A stretch of 64,000 nucleotides of DNA from Acanthosepion pharaonis. Lineage: Eukaryota; Mollusca; Cephalopoda; Sepiida; Sepiidae. The notes beneath the pieces were generated by a model. That model was given only the letters and a program-made list of their open reading frames with translations. It did no database searches and was not told the DNA's origin. Made by a program: the position numbers and the translations under genes. Of the stretch, positions 23,413 to 35,372 are shown piece by piece. Position 1 is the first letter of the stretch. Every line of letters begins with the position of its first letter. The DNA lies in the NCBI GenBank assembly GCA_903632075.3, contig CAHIKZ030005409.1:248001-312000 (forward strand), in the 5' to 3' direction.

Positions 23413-23417
<5 letters not shown>
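21607..23417. other. No recognised gene; A-rich tract and one unassigned ORF
   Basis: An A-rich run (21900-21965) and moderately complex sequence follow. A plus-strand ORF at 22561-22872 (103 codons) and another at 21967-22152 show no recognisable domain. I could not relate this part to any other element in the window. It may be decayed transposon. Confidence 0.45.

Positions 23418-23477
<60 letters not shown>
23418..23477. repeat. (TA)n microsatellite
   Basis: About 29 TA units. The solo LTR inserted at its right edge. Confidence 0.95.
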
Positions 23478-23478
<1 letters not shown>

Positions 23479-23479
23479 C

Positions 23480-23841
23480 TGTTGTGGATTCCGGATTGAA
23501 ATCCGTTACCAATAAATAACAAACGCCAGGAATGCAAATAATGTATTAACGTAATAATACCAACTGGTAAAACAGGTTAGTAGTTCCAGGAATACGGGTT
23601 AGTAGCAAAATATATGTCTTTGGTATTGGAGTATCGCTGTATGACTTGTTACTGAGACTACGTGCTCGCTCACTGTGACTCCTACAACGCTGTTACCTCA
23701 CCCCTCACTCTTCTGGTTACCTGCAACCTTTTACTGTCACTCTGGACTCGACTCTTCGGTCTTGCTCTCCGGGTATTCACTTGCAGTAGTATAAGTATAC
23801 ACTGGAGTCCATTTGTATAAAAAAGGGTGGACCCCTCAACA
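23480..23841 (+). repeat. Solo LTR, 362 bp, with perfect 5 bp target duplication
   Basis: Starts TGTTGTGGATTCCGG and ends CCCCTCAACA. ATGAC precedes it (23475-23479) and follows it (23842-23846). The shared TGTTGTGG start with the coding-strand LTR of the 16.6-21.6 kb element suggests a plus-strand gypsy LTR, though the rest differs. AATAAA-like words occur near 23511 and a TATAAAA near 23816. No internal domain remains, as expected after LTR-LTR recombination. Confidence 0.88.
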
Positions 23842-23934
23842 ATGACATTCTTGCAAACTTATCTGTGTGCACTTGTGAGTGTATGTGTCTGTAAGTAAAA
23901 GTATATATGCTGGAATATTTTTTAAAATATTTTT

Positions 23935-24916
23935 AAAATATTTTTTAAAATTCAGAAACTTATAATCAAAACCACTTTCTTTCTATCACATCTGTTTTTC
24001 TCTCGCATAAAAACATATGTATTTAAATGTATTTACAATTTAAAGATTTACTCAAATAACATTTGCACACGCGCGCGCACACACACACAAATACAAATAC
24101 AAAAATGCATCTACTTTTATATGTATGTATGAATGCACGTATATATGCATGCGCATGCCAATTTGCTTGTCTCTTCTCTTTTCAGACGTCATCTGGCGTA
24201 AGTATGACACTTTAAGGTGCTAAGGTCAGATAATGACGTCAGCAATGTGCACTTGTCACTTGATTTTACTTGTCTTTCATTCCTTTTTGCTTGGTCCTTT
24301 ATATTTATGCACCTTTTTAGTCAGTTTGTTATGTTTGTGTTCACCTTAAATGTTCATTAATTTGAGTATCGCTATATTTTGCCACCAGGAGGCGTCAGTA
24401 TGTACTAGCTTCAAGGGAGGTTCACAGAAAAGATGTGGAGACGATAATAGAAGAATGAGAAGGGAAAGAAGAAAACGGATTGTAAAGGAAAAGAAGATAG
24501 AGTTAATAAATATTGGAAGAACATTACTTTTCGAAAGAAAATGAAGTTTTATCGCGAAAAAACATTTGAACAATTATAATATTCCATGAAGAGAAAGACA
24601 GAAGAAAATTTTAATAAACAAGAAAGAGGAGCCGAAAATGTGTTTGTCGAAAAAGAAAAAAAGAATAAAATGTCGCAAGAGAGAGTTAGTGGAATAAAAG
24701 AGAGAAAAGGTTATAAAGAAAGTAAAGCGAATTAAGGAGGGAGGAGGAGGAGACGACAAAAATAAAGAGAGGGAAACAGAGTAAAGAAAAATACTGTAAA
24801 TATATTATTTCGTTTTTGTCCTTAATACACCAACTTACATACATACATACATTCTTTATTTCCCTCTCTCTTTCTCTCTCTCTCTCTCTATCACACACAC
24901 ATTATCTTTTATAATC

Positions 24917-24931
<15 letters not shown>
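23935..24931. other. No gene; microsatellites and purine-rich DNA
   Basis: Contains (CA)n near 24067-24090, ATGT/ATGC-rich words, a purine-rich block at 24410-24780 (AGAAAGA words, shadow ORFs on the opposite strand), and CT- and AC-rich tracts at 24860-24930. Confidence 0.6.

Positions 24932-24976
<45 letters not shown>
24932..24976. repeat. (TA)n microsatellite
   Basis: About 22 TA units, directly 3' (on the minus strand) of the hammerhead-like segment at 24988-25036. Confidence 0.95.
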
Positions 24977-24978
<2 letters not shown>

Positions 24979-24987
24979 CCCATCACC

Positions 24988-25036
24988 GCTAGCACGACTC
25001 GGAGTTTCATGCACAACTCAATCTTCAGGTGCTGAG
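24988..25036 (-). ncRNA. Hammerhead-ribozyme-like core
   Basis: On the minus strand the order is AGCAC, CTGAAGA, 13 nt, GAAACTCCGAGTC, GTGCT. CTGAAGA satisfies the hammerhead core CUGANGA. GAA followed by ACT-CCG-AGT gives stem III of 3 bp and C as the cleavage nucleotide. AGCAC and GTGCT pair perfectly as stem I. The would-be stem II (TTGAGTTGTGCAT) is weak, with at best 2 bp after a U-U mismatch, so activity is doubtful. The (TA)n tract begins just downstream. Hammerhead ribozymes are known in Penelope-like terminal repeats and retrozymes. Confidence 0.45.
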
Positions 25037-25049
25037 TATAGACTGACCG

Positions 25050-26440
25050 TTACGCAATTTTCATTCGGCATATGTAATCGTAAAAAATCAAGTTATTATT
25101 GGAAGCAATTTGTATGAAAATCGATTTGGATACGCTCATTGCATTTTAGATGTTCAAGACAAAAACATTTAAGATTATAGATATTATTTAAGATTACATA
25201 AGTGTGGCGTACAGTCAGATGGGAGGAGTAAGGTTATGTAGAATCTATTGCCACCTTGAAAATTAGCTTACAAAATTCTGGAATTTTACCTGGGATTGAA
25301 CACCGCTTAATAGCGTAATCTCATAAATTTATAGAAGGTTTGTTCAATAAGCTTGTCAAATATCAATTTAATGCAAAATATTATTGGTATTCATTCTGTT
25401 TACATTTCAAAAATTTAGAATTACAACATTTCCTTTTCAACGTAATATTTCTCACTTATGTGAGACTTGGGAATCTAATCGACTTTATTTATACAACTTA
25501 CTTTTGAAGTTCCTTGTCAATGCACTTAACCTAAACTATTAAACTAATAGATCGAATATTGCACAGTGAAAATTCCACATCAAAACTTAGTTAACTATTG
25601 TGTTGAGCTAAGTGTAAATATATCATGTTTGCAAATATTACTTCCTCGTAGAATAAAAAATATCAGAAAATAAGATTCAGGAAGACACACTCAATGGCTT
25701 TAAACAAAACTCAAAACAAAGACTATATTTAGGATTTTTGAGCTTATGGATATTATTTTTATTTATTTTTTTTAGTTAATCTGTTGCACTTTGAGAAGTG
25801 ATAGAAATGATTCAAATACAAGTGATCGCAACCGACAATTGTTCAAAAGAGAAAAGAGGATCCACCGGATCAAAGTATAATGTAATCAGAACATTTCGTT
25901 CTTTTCAGATCGGAGAAACTTATAAGCTCAAACAATCGACATTCATTCAAAAGAGATAAAAAAAGGTCGGCTGAATCTAAATGTAATGTTGTAGTTAGGA
26001 CATTCGTTCCTTTTTTAGCTCAGATAAACTTGTAGTTTGTTACAAGTTTGTTAAATTTAAATCTTTTAGCATTTATTTAAAATGAAGTAGACTTCAGTTG
26101 AATTAAATTAAAGGGAATGAAGATTCCTTCTGAATCCTGGTTGTCGATGATTTCTTCGTTCCAAACCGGTGACACTTCGGAAATTTCAGCTGCAACGAAT
26201 AAGGTGCCATCCATCACTGCCTCTTTTGCTGTCTCTCTGCCTTCTGACTCCGCCTCTCTATGAAGATTTTCTTTGATCACTTATGCACGGCCAAACTATT
26301 TCACGTACACTCATCAATACTTATTGGATTCAGAATTTTTTAACATAAATAATCATTTTTTTCTCATGGGAAAAGGGAGTCGCTACCTTTTCACTTTTAT
26401 AATGGCGATTTCTGAAGAACGATTAGATTAATTCAAATAT
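25050..26440. other. AT-rich sequence without recognised gene
   Basis: Nothing identifiable. One minus-strand ORF at 26077-26280 (67 codons, acidic) lies just downstream of the LINE RT fragment but does not read as RT. Confidence 0.5.
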
Positions 26441-26454
26441 TTAGCCAGAGACAC

Positions 26455-26530
26455 TTGTGAAGGGCAGCATGCCAAACCCTGTCAAACGCTTTCAAAATAT
26501 CTGCACAGCCTGAGCCTCGCCGTTTTTATC
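26455..26530 (-). pseudogene. Jockey/CR1-like LINE RT fragment
   Basis: One minus-strand frame reads ADILKAFDRVWHAALHK, the motif A region of non-LTR reverse transcriptases (DISKAFDRVWH..L). It is a fragment only. The equivalent motif is present, differently decayed, in the relic at 36.1-37.5 kb, so both may derive from one family. Confidence 0.75.
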
Positions 26531-26637
26531 TAGTAATAATTGTTAGAACATCGGCATTTGATCTAGAGAAACGAAATACATTATTTATCTGACTGAAGGC
26601 TATGTGAAGTGAGACGCTTAAAGTGAAGTGAAGTGAG

Positions 26638-26642
26638 ACGCG

Positions 26643-26685
<43 letters not shown>

Positions 26686-26734
26686 AAGAGAGAGAAGAGA
26701 GAAAGCGAGAGAGAAAGAGAGAAAGAGAGAAAGC

Positions 26735-26770
<36 letters not shown>

Positions 26771-26771
26771 T
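26638..26771. repeat. (CT)n-(TA)n-(GA)n compound microsatellite
   Basis: CT repeats (to about 26664), TA repeats (26665-26685), then imperfect GA repeats form a potential hairpin of CT against GA arms with a TA loop. Confidence 0.95.
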
Positions 26772-26779
26772 GTGTGTAT

Positions 26780-28020
26780 ATATGCATGATCTCGAGAAAG
26801 TATACACTTAATTTTGTAGATATTTTGATTTTCGTTAATATCATTTTCAAAACAGTCCGGGAGAATATTTTTATATCATTGAAAACAAAATAACTCTTTT
26901 TATTTGGCTTTTTTAATAATTAATCGTCGTATAGGTAGAAATAAAGTTTTCATACATCTGTTAGATGAACGAAGCTCTGTAAAAATCTTTAGATGTTTTT
27001 ATATGCTCTAGTCATCTCTTTCTTTCCTATCCTGTAAATAATTTTTACTTTACTACCAGTAGAATAAATATTAGGAAGAATAAGAGACACTCGGTTACAA
27101 ATGATGTCTTGTATTGCTTCAAGGTTGTGGTAGTTCATCGTTCCTCCCGGATTAAGTTGGGAAAATCATTTACTCACACAAAGGTGCATGTTGGCACAAG
27201 CGTAACACTCACTAGGAGATGGCCAATCAGAAGTTGGTATGCCGTAAAATCAGTTTTTTTATACCACCTATCTTTATGATGTAGGCGATCATGGCTGTCC
27301 GAAGATTCCTTTTCTTTATTATCTGTGAATTGGAATGCTTACTTGGGAAAGATAGCGGAGTGGATTGCCGTTGCTTTCTCCTCAGTTTGGAATTGAGTTT
27401 TGCTTCTCTTAGACTGTTTTGCGGGATTTTATGATGTTCGAGTCACCACTTTATGGTATTTTACACTATTGATACGAGTGTGTGGACGCTTTATACTAAA
27501 TAATGCAGGGGTTCCTGGAACATTTGTCCCGCAAACAATTGGTGGACTCATGTGAATCAAAAAAAAAAAAAAGAAAAAAGAAAAAGAAAAAAAACAAAAC
27601 AATGAATTTAAAACAAACGACAATTGTATGAATGTCTGACACTTTCGCCCCGGCCCCTCTACTTCCGACGTCTTATATTCGGCGTTGAGGTGTCTACTCG
27701 GTCCTAACCGAACTTAAGGGAGTGGCCATAGGTCCCCTAAGCATCCATAGATTATTCGAACGGTCCGCTGGTTTAATCCTGTGATTTGTTTTATCTAGAA
27801 AGCAGAATGATGTTCGTCCATTCACGGTCGACTGAAGATGTATACACGGCTGGGGAGTCTGCGCTAAGAAATATAGAATGCAGCAAAAAAAAAAAAAAAA
27901 TTAATATCTGCAGAAAGCCGATTCAATAGTTGAATCGTTAATGTCTTTTATATAGCAGAAAAGAATTGTAGAAAAGAGAAACGGGTTACAGAAAAGTAAA
28001 AAAAAAACCAAAACCTCATA
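26780..28020. other. No recognised gene
   Basis: AT-rich sequence with A-rich runs near 27560-27600 and 27885-27900. A more GC-rich patch at 27640-27850 has no identifiable motif. Confidence 0.5.
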
Positions 28021-28023
28021 CAC

Positions 28024-28026
<3 letters not shown>

Positions 28027-28080
<54 letters not shown>
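28027..28080. repeat. (GA)n microsatellite
   Basis: About 27 GA units. Confidence 0.95.
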
Positions 28081-28083
<3 letters not shown>

Positions 28084-28084
28084 G

Positions 28085-29310
28085 TGATTATCTTGTTGTT
28101 AAATTTTCTCAGAACGATATATGACTCTTGCGATGGAGGGATAAAGATTTCTGTGCGGGGCTAAAAGTTATGGCGGCGTTCCTCCTCCCAATGCTCGCCC
28201 GGGCCAATTCAAAAATTTTCTCCCGTCTGTCTTTTTTCAGCATGGCTACACGATTATATAGATAAACCCGGCTGGTTATAACTGACCCTCGGCCCTACTA
28301 CTTCGCACGCGATTATCTGGCTGCTTCAACCAAAATCATGTTAATTCCAAAGTTCCTTTTAGCTTACTCAGCTCTATTTCAATTTTTAATCGATAAAAAT
28401 TATTTCGACCATTTCCATTGTCTACTGATGACCCAGATTCAATGGGTACAACTTCTGTCCTAGATCATATTTCCCCATCAGTAAACAGAATGTTCTGATT
28501 TAATTTTGCTATTCAAATCTACTCCAATTTCACTAAAAAAATATACGTGTGTGTGTGTGCTTCCCAGACTCTCTGTCACAAATGTATTAATAAAATTTGC
28601 ATGTGTATACAATTGAAATGAAAAGAAAAGACATTGAAACTAGCTATGAGAATTTGCTTGTTTGTGTTTGTGTGTGTGTGAAACATGCGTGTGTGATAAA
28701 CACATGTGTGTATGTGCTTGTGTGATAGAGTTAAAAAAATCAGTAGAGGACCAACAAAGAGAACGCGCCCCGTTGACAGCGTCCTTTATGTTCGACTACA
28801 TGTGGAATCAAGAGTTAAATAGAGAGTTTGCTTTTTTATGAACGAAAAGAGCAATCCCTAACGAAGTGGGATAACCCAAAACTGGTTGCCACAGTCTGAG
28901 TCATAGCTGAATTGGAGAAGAAACAGATTTATGACTTTTCTAAAAGCATTTGTGTGAAAGTGAGAAAACATAGCACGAAATTTGATCTCGACTCGCCAAT
29001 TCCATTTTCTGTGCTTACATTACAGGCATAAATCCTGTAAAATCACTAGTAGCGACCAAAGCAGTAAGCGAAGGCTAACGTTGAGTTGGGCCAAACAGTA
29101 AATACGACAGCGTTGGACTTGTGAATAAAATTGAACCAATATGAGTTAGTTGTTCCTTATCATCGTTGATAGAATCGTTGATATCTAAAAGTATGAAACC
29201 TATCTTCTTTTCCTACCAATAAAGTACAAAAGTTGTACCAAAAGTTGTACCAGCTTTAAATTTTACCTTTTATTGTTATTTTGTCGTCAACGCGCGTTTG
29301 TGTGTGTGCG

Positions 29311-29345
<35 letters not shown>

Positions 29346-30160
29346 CTTATTTTTGTTAGCGTTTATCGTCTGTCTCGTTAGTTTATGTACGATATATACA
29401 ATGTTACAATGTTCATGGCTGAATGGAGGCTACGGATAGGACAAACTTACTTTATCCAAAGGTTCTATTCATGTGGATGAAAATGAAAAGAATGTTATTA
29501 CAATTTTCTGTGAAATCGTAAACGAAATGAACTATTTGTTGAAAAAAAAAACAGCCAATTTATTTCATATAGAACATTAATAATCAAAGCGGTGGTAGAT
29601 TTTAAACTTTAAAATGACGAATTTAATTTAAGAATGAATTCAAATAGAATGTTAAATTTAGATTTTTAAACGAGTAAAACTCTCAGATAAATATAATTAA
29701 AGAAATTACATGCATTAACGCCTAACTTAGTGTTTTTAAATTAAGTTAAACATTATATTCAGACAGCAAAGCAATAGCCTAATGGATATCTCATTTGCTG
29801 GCTATCTGTAAGTTGGGTGTTCACATAACGTCAGGACTCATTGAAGTTTATATATCCGCTTTAACACGACCACTGGAAAAAAGACAGAAGAAAGTGGCAT
29901 GTATTTTTATTTATAGAATGAGCGAAACGATCGTACATACTAGTAGAACAATAGATATTTTAATATTCAATGTCATTGTTTTCTTTCTTTTTGTCTTCTC
30001 TTTCATTTCTTCTTCAATTTCTTTCTTTATTTCTTCCTTGTTGTCTTTTTCATTAACTACTCTTCTTTCTTCCTTCATATTTATTTCACTACCCTTTTCT
30101 CCACATTTTCTTATCTGTATTCGTTTGCCCGAACTTCCCCACTTTCTTGTATACTCATAT
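28085..30160. other. No recognised gene; GT/CG/AC alternating tract
   Basis: Includes GT-rich stretches at 28540-28720 and a self-complementary alternating purine-pyrimidine tract at about 29293-29345 (GTGTGTGTGCGCGCGCGCACACAC), which could form Z-DNA or a hairpin. No coding signal. Confidence 0.6.
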
Positions 30161-30280
<120 letters not shown>

Positions 30281-30369
30281 CTTTATTGCCACATCTTATT
30301 AAACCCTTGCTTCATCGTAAATCCACTACCGCCGAAATGTCGACACATTCTTTCTTGAACATTTTACTT

Positions 30370-31100
30370 ACTTTTATTTGAAACTCATGTACTTATGCTT
30401 TTAATAAATAAATGCGTATACTTGTTTTCTTCACATAGAATTAATTGAATTTCTTAACTGCACCCACCCCTCACTTTGGACGTCACAAAACGTGGGTTGC
30501 CATTTCAGGTCAATCTAAAAGGTAATATAAAAGCCCATTTACGCATGCGTCTATACATTTTTTCCTAAAATAAAGACAGACATACGCTCATATATAAATA
30601 AATATTAGGACGAACTCGTTCTTTCTTCTTTCTCACATTCACGTACGGACATAGGAGAGTAGGTACTGGGTAATAAACTTTCAAGTGTCCATGTGTCCAT
30701 GCGATAACGTCATTTCAAGAACCAACGCTTAGCAAGCATCTTCTTCCTTATTAACCGGTGATCATCTCCTGTAGTCAAGCCCACCTTCATTTTTATATGA
30801 GGCGTTAGGTTCTTTTAAGCGAACTAAATGCCCATGTCTATTGGAAAATGACCCATTAAGATTGTGGTGGACGTAAAATGATTAATAAGAGTTTTATCTT
30901 TCTTTTATCTGTCGTGTCTCTTTAGGACGTGGACGATCATGGTCCTTCACAATTTCCTGTCCTTTGTAGCTCTTAGCAATATTTGCCTTTTTACTATCTT
31001 TCACAGTCCTTAATCTGAAATCTATTTCCACGTGCTTGCTATGTAGATTACTTGCTGTTTCCTTCTTGCTTTCAATAGGTCTTGTGTGTATCAAATTCAT
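30370..31100. other. No recognised gene
   Basis: Unremarkable AT-rich sequence. A minus-strand ORF at 30894-31103 is lysine/arginine-rich and lies downstream of the RTE-like fragment in the same strand, so it may be a shifted continuation of that relic. Confidence 0.45.
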
Positions 31101-31118
31101 CATGTCTTCTTTCTGATT

Positions 31119-31304
31119 TTAAGTATAACTGACATTTTTTTTCATTTTCTTTAAAATTTCCTCGTTGCTCACATGCTCTATCCATGGTATTTTTAGCATC
31201 CTTCTGTAGGACCACATCTCCGTGACCTCAGTTATCCAGTATTCATTACCACATAGGAGATTAGATATTATACAGCAGTCCAGCACTCTTTTTTGTATTT
31301 TCAA
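31119..31304 (-). pseudogene. RTE-like LINE C-terminal fragment
   Basis: The minus-strand frame contains LLCGNEYWI, TEMWSYRRMLKIPWIEHVS and NEEILKKM. This wording (gCE.W...EMW..RRMLkI.W....sNeevL) is characteristic of the region after the RT domain in RTE-type and related LINE ORF2 proteins. No RT palm is visible beside it. It is a short fossil. Confidence 0.7.
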
Positions 31305-31309
31305 CCATT

Positions 31310-31953
31310 TTTCTATTTATTATTACTTTGTTCAGCTTGTGGAGGTCTCCCAATGCAGCTTCGGATTTCGGTGTCACATTTTAACTTTCCAGATATTTAA
31401 ATTATTGTACTTGTTTGATTTTGACATCTATAATTTGTAGCTCACATCTTGGGATTTTCCTCCTAACGACAACTATACATTATGTCTTCTTACAACTTAC
31501 TGACTGTATTTAAGATAGATCTTTAAAATGAACACGACAAAAGCAACAAGTCTGTTCTTGGTTAAAAATAAAAGTAATATACATCATACATTGTAGATTT
31601 TCTTAATCTAGGAAAACATAATCAATATTAAAATAAGAAAATCGAATGAATTTTGTTATTGCGATGTTTATTTGTAACAGAAAATTACAAATGCTTGAAT
31701 AATGATAATAGTTTCATTTCGCTCTCATGTGTATCTTTATAATTAATATCCGATAGTGTTTACGCCCTTTCCAATAGCTGTTTGTTGATATTCATCAGTA
31801 AACTGTTCATTTGGACATGTATAATAATGAAATACTTATGGAATTTAAAAGATCGTAGTTGGTGTCTATTTTAGGTAGGTGCGTGTTCACATGTAATTAA
31901 TGAAGAAGCATACAAAAACTTTTCTACCATAGACCGTTTATATCTCCATCTTT

Positions 31954-32019
<66 letters not shown>

Positions 32020-32815
32020 TAATGAAACAAAGTTCTCAATGCCTCTTGGGCATGCTGGTTTTTTTTTCTTGTTCCAGAAGTTAGGGTAAGTAAGTATGAA
32101 CATCGTTGAGCTCAAGTTAACCTTTCTCCAATGTGCAACTGTCTTTAACTTAACATGTTACCTTAATGGTCACCAGGTCAAATGGAAATGAAAAAGTGAT
32201 CGTATCTAATGTATCGATACATACTTTGTTCATCATTTGAATAGAATGGTTTATTGTTGAAAACGCTAACGATTATTACTTAAAGATGAGACTGTTTGAT
32301 TACCAAGTACGAAGACAAACATGCGAAAATGGATGCACAAGTTGGTTCGGATAACGAAGCATATAAATGGTAATTTCTCATTTAAAATATCCTAATAGGA
32401 AATTCAGCATTGTTTGTCCCTTTACATAGTGGTATCGCACAGAATAAGCATTATAGCAAATAAACTTGGGTTATAATCAATGGATTACAGATGCTCGTAT
32501 AGTATAATTGTCAATGGAATTGCGTCAAAATTGAATTGTTTGAGATTTGATCAAAAGAAATGAGCAATATAAGAGAAAAAAAGGAAAAAATATTTTTAAC
32601 CGGGACAAAACTTTTTATACTGTCAGCAAGGAAGTTTTAAAAAAAGTAAGTAGGGTAGAGCTAATAATATCTGCATGTATACTCTCTTGCCTTCTCCCCT
32701 CTCCACCCATATCTCGTTCTCACTGTCTTTCTCGCCCTGTCTATCTATTGGAAAACACAAATATGAACATAATGTCTAACTTATATTGAAAATCTCCCCC
32801 TTGTGTTTATGGCTG

Positions 32816-32855
<40 letters not shown>
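31310..32855. other. No recognised gene; two (TA)n tracts
   Basis: AT-rich sequence with (TA)n at 31957-32014 and 32819-32854. Short ORFs only. Confidence 0.55.
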
Positions 32856-32857
<2 letters not shown>

Positions 32858-32861
32858 ATAG

Positions 32862-33205
32862 ATGGCCATTCGTATTCGAGAATACCTGTCTACTAGGGCA
32901 GACAGCCAATCCCTATTGCAGACGCTCGCTCGGGCACATTTGTGTTTGCCCAACTGTAGTTTATACTGCAACTATGCTGAGTTTCTGGGGGAGAATGTGT
33001 TATCTAGCGTGATCAACAATTTGAACAAAGCCAGTACGCTCAAGCCCTCGGACACGATGACTTGTGACTTCGTGCTATCGACGACCCTCAAGAGTTCTGT
33101 CAACCCAATTTCACTCACAAGGCTTGGGTCAACCCGTGGTATGGTTTTCAGGCACTTACCAAAGGTGCTGCACGCTGGGATCGACCTCGATCCATTCCGA
33201 TAACA
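32862..33205 (+). other. Unassigned ORF, possible retroelement relic
   Basis: A plus-strand frame of 113 codons starts at an ATG directly after a (TA)n tract and has near-normal GC content. No catalytic motif is recognisable; a cysteine-rich patch (LCLPNCSLYCNY) occurs near residue 30. Position between repeat segments suggests decayed mobile sequence rather than a host gene. Confidence 0.25.
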
Positions 33206-33229
33206 TCAGGAAGTCTCCTTCCTGACAAA

Positions 33230-33298
33230 GCGACCATCGTGAGATTCGAATCCGGGTTTCATCGTCAGAAAGCGAAAGTTCTCACTACTCGTCCACAG

Positions 33299-33300
<2 letters not shown>
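33230..33300 (-). other. tRNA-like / collapsed hammerhead-like segment
   Basis: On the minus strand TGGACGAGTAGT resembles a Pol III A box and GGATTCGAATCT a B box, separated by CTGACGATGAAAC. The latter is the hammerhead-like pair CTGACGA and GAAAC with almost no stem II between them. It may be a SINE fragment or another member of the CTGA.GAT..TGAAAC family. Confidence 0.35.

Positions 33301-33361
<61 letters not shown>
33301..33361. repeat. (AC)n-(AT)n microsatellite
   Basis: About 17 AC units followed by about 12 AT units. Confidence 0.95.
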
Positions 33362-33363
<2 letters not shown>

Positions 33364-33476
33364 GTGAGTAGACAAACCTTTTACGTTTCATTTAAACGGA
33401 TCGTCAGGAAAGTGGCCACGCTTTTTCCTGACGATCCGTTTAGGTGAAACCTAGGTAGGTTTGTCTGGCTCACTAG
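33362..33476. repeat. Long inverted repeat carrying hammerhead-like cores on both strands
   Basis: Arms at about 33362-33416 and 33424-33476 are inverted copies with a few mismatches. On the plus strand CTGACGA (33428-33434), GAAAC (33446-33450) and GTC (33463-33465) occur in order. On the minus strand CTGACGA (33407-33401), GAAAC (33389-33385) and GTC (33373-33371) do too. The outer parts (GTGAGTAGACAAACC / GGTTTGTCTGGCTCAC) pair with each other. A (TA)n tract abuts the left end. Confidence 0.8.
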
Positions 33477-33815
33477 GTGTATCTAGGTTTGCTCTACGAT
33501 TGTATTGAGCTCTTTTGTTAGTTAGTTGTTACTCGTATCGGGGTTTTTTCTTTGGGCTTCAGACCTGCATCTGTGCGATTTTTTGTCGGCAGAAGTTTAT
33601 GTTTGTAGCTCTTTCTTTTTTTAAAACCTTTTTTTCCCTCGAAATTGATTTGATTAACAAATCAAAAATTCGAGGGTTTTCCGAAACGAGTCTAGTTATT
33701 TATATTTATATGTATATATATATATATGGATGTCTTGCCATTTAAATCATTAACCTTTGCATTAGTTTTGTATGAATAATTCATGTATTTGTAAATTGAT
33801 TGCACGTTTATTGTA

Positions 33816-33846
<31 letters not shown>

Positions 33847-34512
33847 TTCCATTGAATACGACAGACAAGGTACTTTGATTTAATTTTTTATACAATTTCT
33901 CATGTGATCTAATAATTTTTTGCTTTTCGGATGATAAATTATGTAAAAACAGCTCAATTTTTCTTTTTATCCGGGCGCTTTCACCTATACATTATCCATT
34001 TTCAAGGTTGAAGTTTATTAACTGTTAACAAGAAATAGATTGTTCTATGTATGTATTTATATAATGTTTTCATTTTCAAAACACAGTCAAGATATTGTGT
34101 TTACGTTCATAGTTGATATTATTGAGTGTTGGTTTTTTGATTTATTAATTAGGCTTTCATTAATTTTTAGCCTTTTTTGCATGTAGATGATGCTATTATA
34201 CTTGTGTTTAAACAAGTATGTTACGAATAGGGCCCGGTATTTAAATAAGAATTAATTCAGCTATGGTCAGAAAGGTCTAGTGTGAGCCTTCGTGTTGTAG
34301 TATGGCCTATATAATTATTTACGAATTTTGATTGAACATTTAAAGTCGTAAATAATACTTGTCATATTTGATTGTTTTTATGAAATTTTTACAAAATTTA
34401 ACATCCGAAAAGAAAAAAAAATTAGATCACATGAGAAATTGTATAAAAACTAAATCGAAGCACCTTACTCAATGCAATGTGCATGAAAGAAGGATTGCTG
34501 CCTAAATACACA

Positions 34513-34513
34513 A

Positions 34514-34562
<49 letters not shown>
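34513..34562. repeat. (TA)n microsatellite
   Basis: About 24 TA units, flanking the inverted repeat at 34560-34683. Further TA tracts follow at 34742-34801 and 34907-34951. Confidence 0.95.
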
Positions 34563-34566
<4 letters not shown>

Positions 34567-34738
34567 TGAACATTTAAGTCAACACTCAGAGGCGACAGGC
34601 AGTTTCATGTTGGACGCAATCGTCAGGCGGCCTGACGAAAGAGCCTGTCGCCTCTGAGTTTTGACTTCAATGTTCACTTTTATATTTATATTTACATACG
34701 CTCTATCTCTGATATCCCATAAATATAGCACACCTTAA

Positions 34739-34745
<7 letters not shown>
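34560..34745 (-). repeat. Interspersed repeat with 40 bp inverted arms and hammerhead-like core
   Basis: Arms 34561-34600 and 34643-34682 pair with two mismatches. The minus strand shows CTGACGA (34626-34620), 13 nt, GAAAC (34606-34602) and GTC (34596-34594). The plus-strand half keeps CTGACGA but lacks the GAAAC spacer. The tail ATCCCATAAATATAGCACAC is shared with the copy at 41218-41343. It is bounded on both sides by (TA)n. Confidence 0.8.
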
Positions 34746-34803
<58 letters not shown>

Positions 34804-34904
34804 CGTGTGTGTTTTATCTAAGTGCGGAAAAATTCATTAACATATGACCAACCTTACCTTTCATATATGTCTGTATCAGAAGCGTCGATCTACCGGCAAA
34901 GTTT

Positions 34905-34953
<49 letters not shown>

Positions 34954-34959
34954 GAATGC

Positions 34960-35301
34960 ACTCGAAGAAACTTTAAAAAAATTATTGGTATATTCATTCA
35001 AGGAAACCTTTTAGCGGCATGGAAGTACACACTTAAGTGAATACACGCATACACATGTATAGAAATGTATGTGTATAAACATAAATTTTGTGAAGACGAA
35101 AGCGGATGTCTGGTGCCATTCGGACTTCAGCCGATTCCTAGTTTTTGCCTGGAAGCGTATTCTGAGTTGGGTAGGCTGGATCGAGGGTGGGACAGACTTG
35201 AACGCATTTGGCACCATCCTCAGTTGTATCTAATGTTCACAGCTTCTCTTCCTGGCAATAGCTGGTTCATAAACCAATTCATAGTCCGAGTCCCCGGTGG
35301 C

Positions 35302-35372
<71 letters not shown>

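Noticed and set aside
24574..24898. Minus-strand hydrophobic ORFs resembling membrane proteins
   Set aside because: Phenylalanine/serine/leucine runs come from purine-rich plus-strand DNA; no start context or domain.
26526..26850. Minus-strand ORFs of 89-93 codons
   Set aside because: Translation of the CT/GA/TA microsatellite (SLSLSL, IYIYI).
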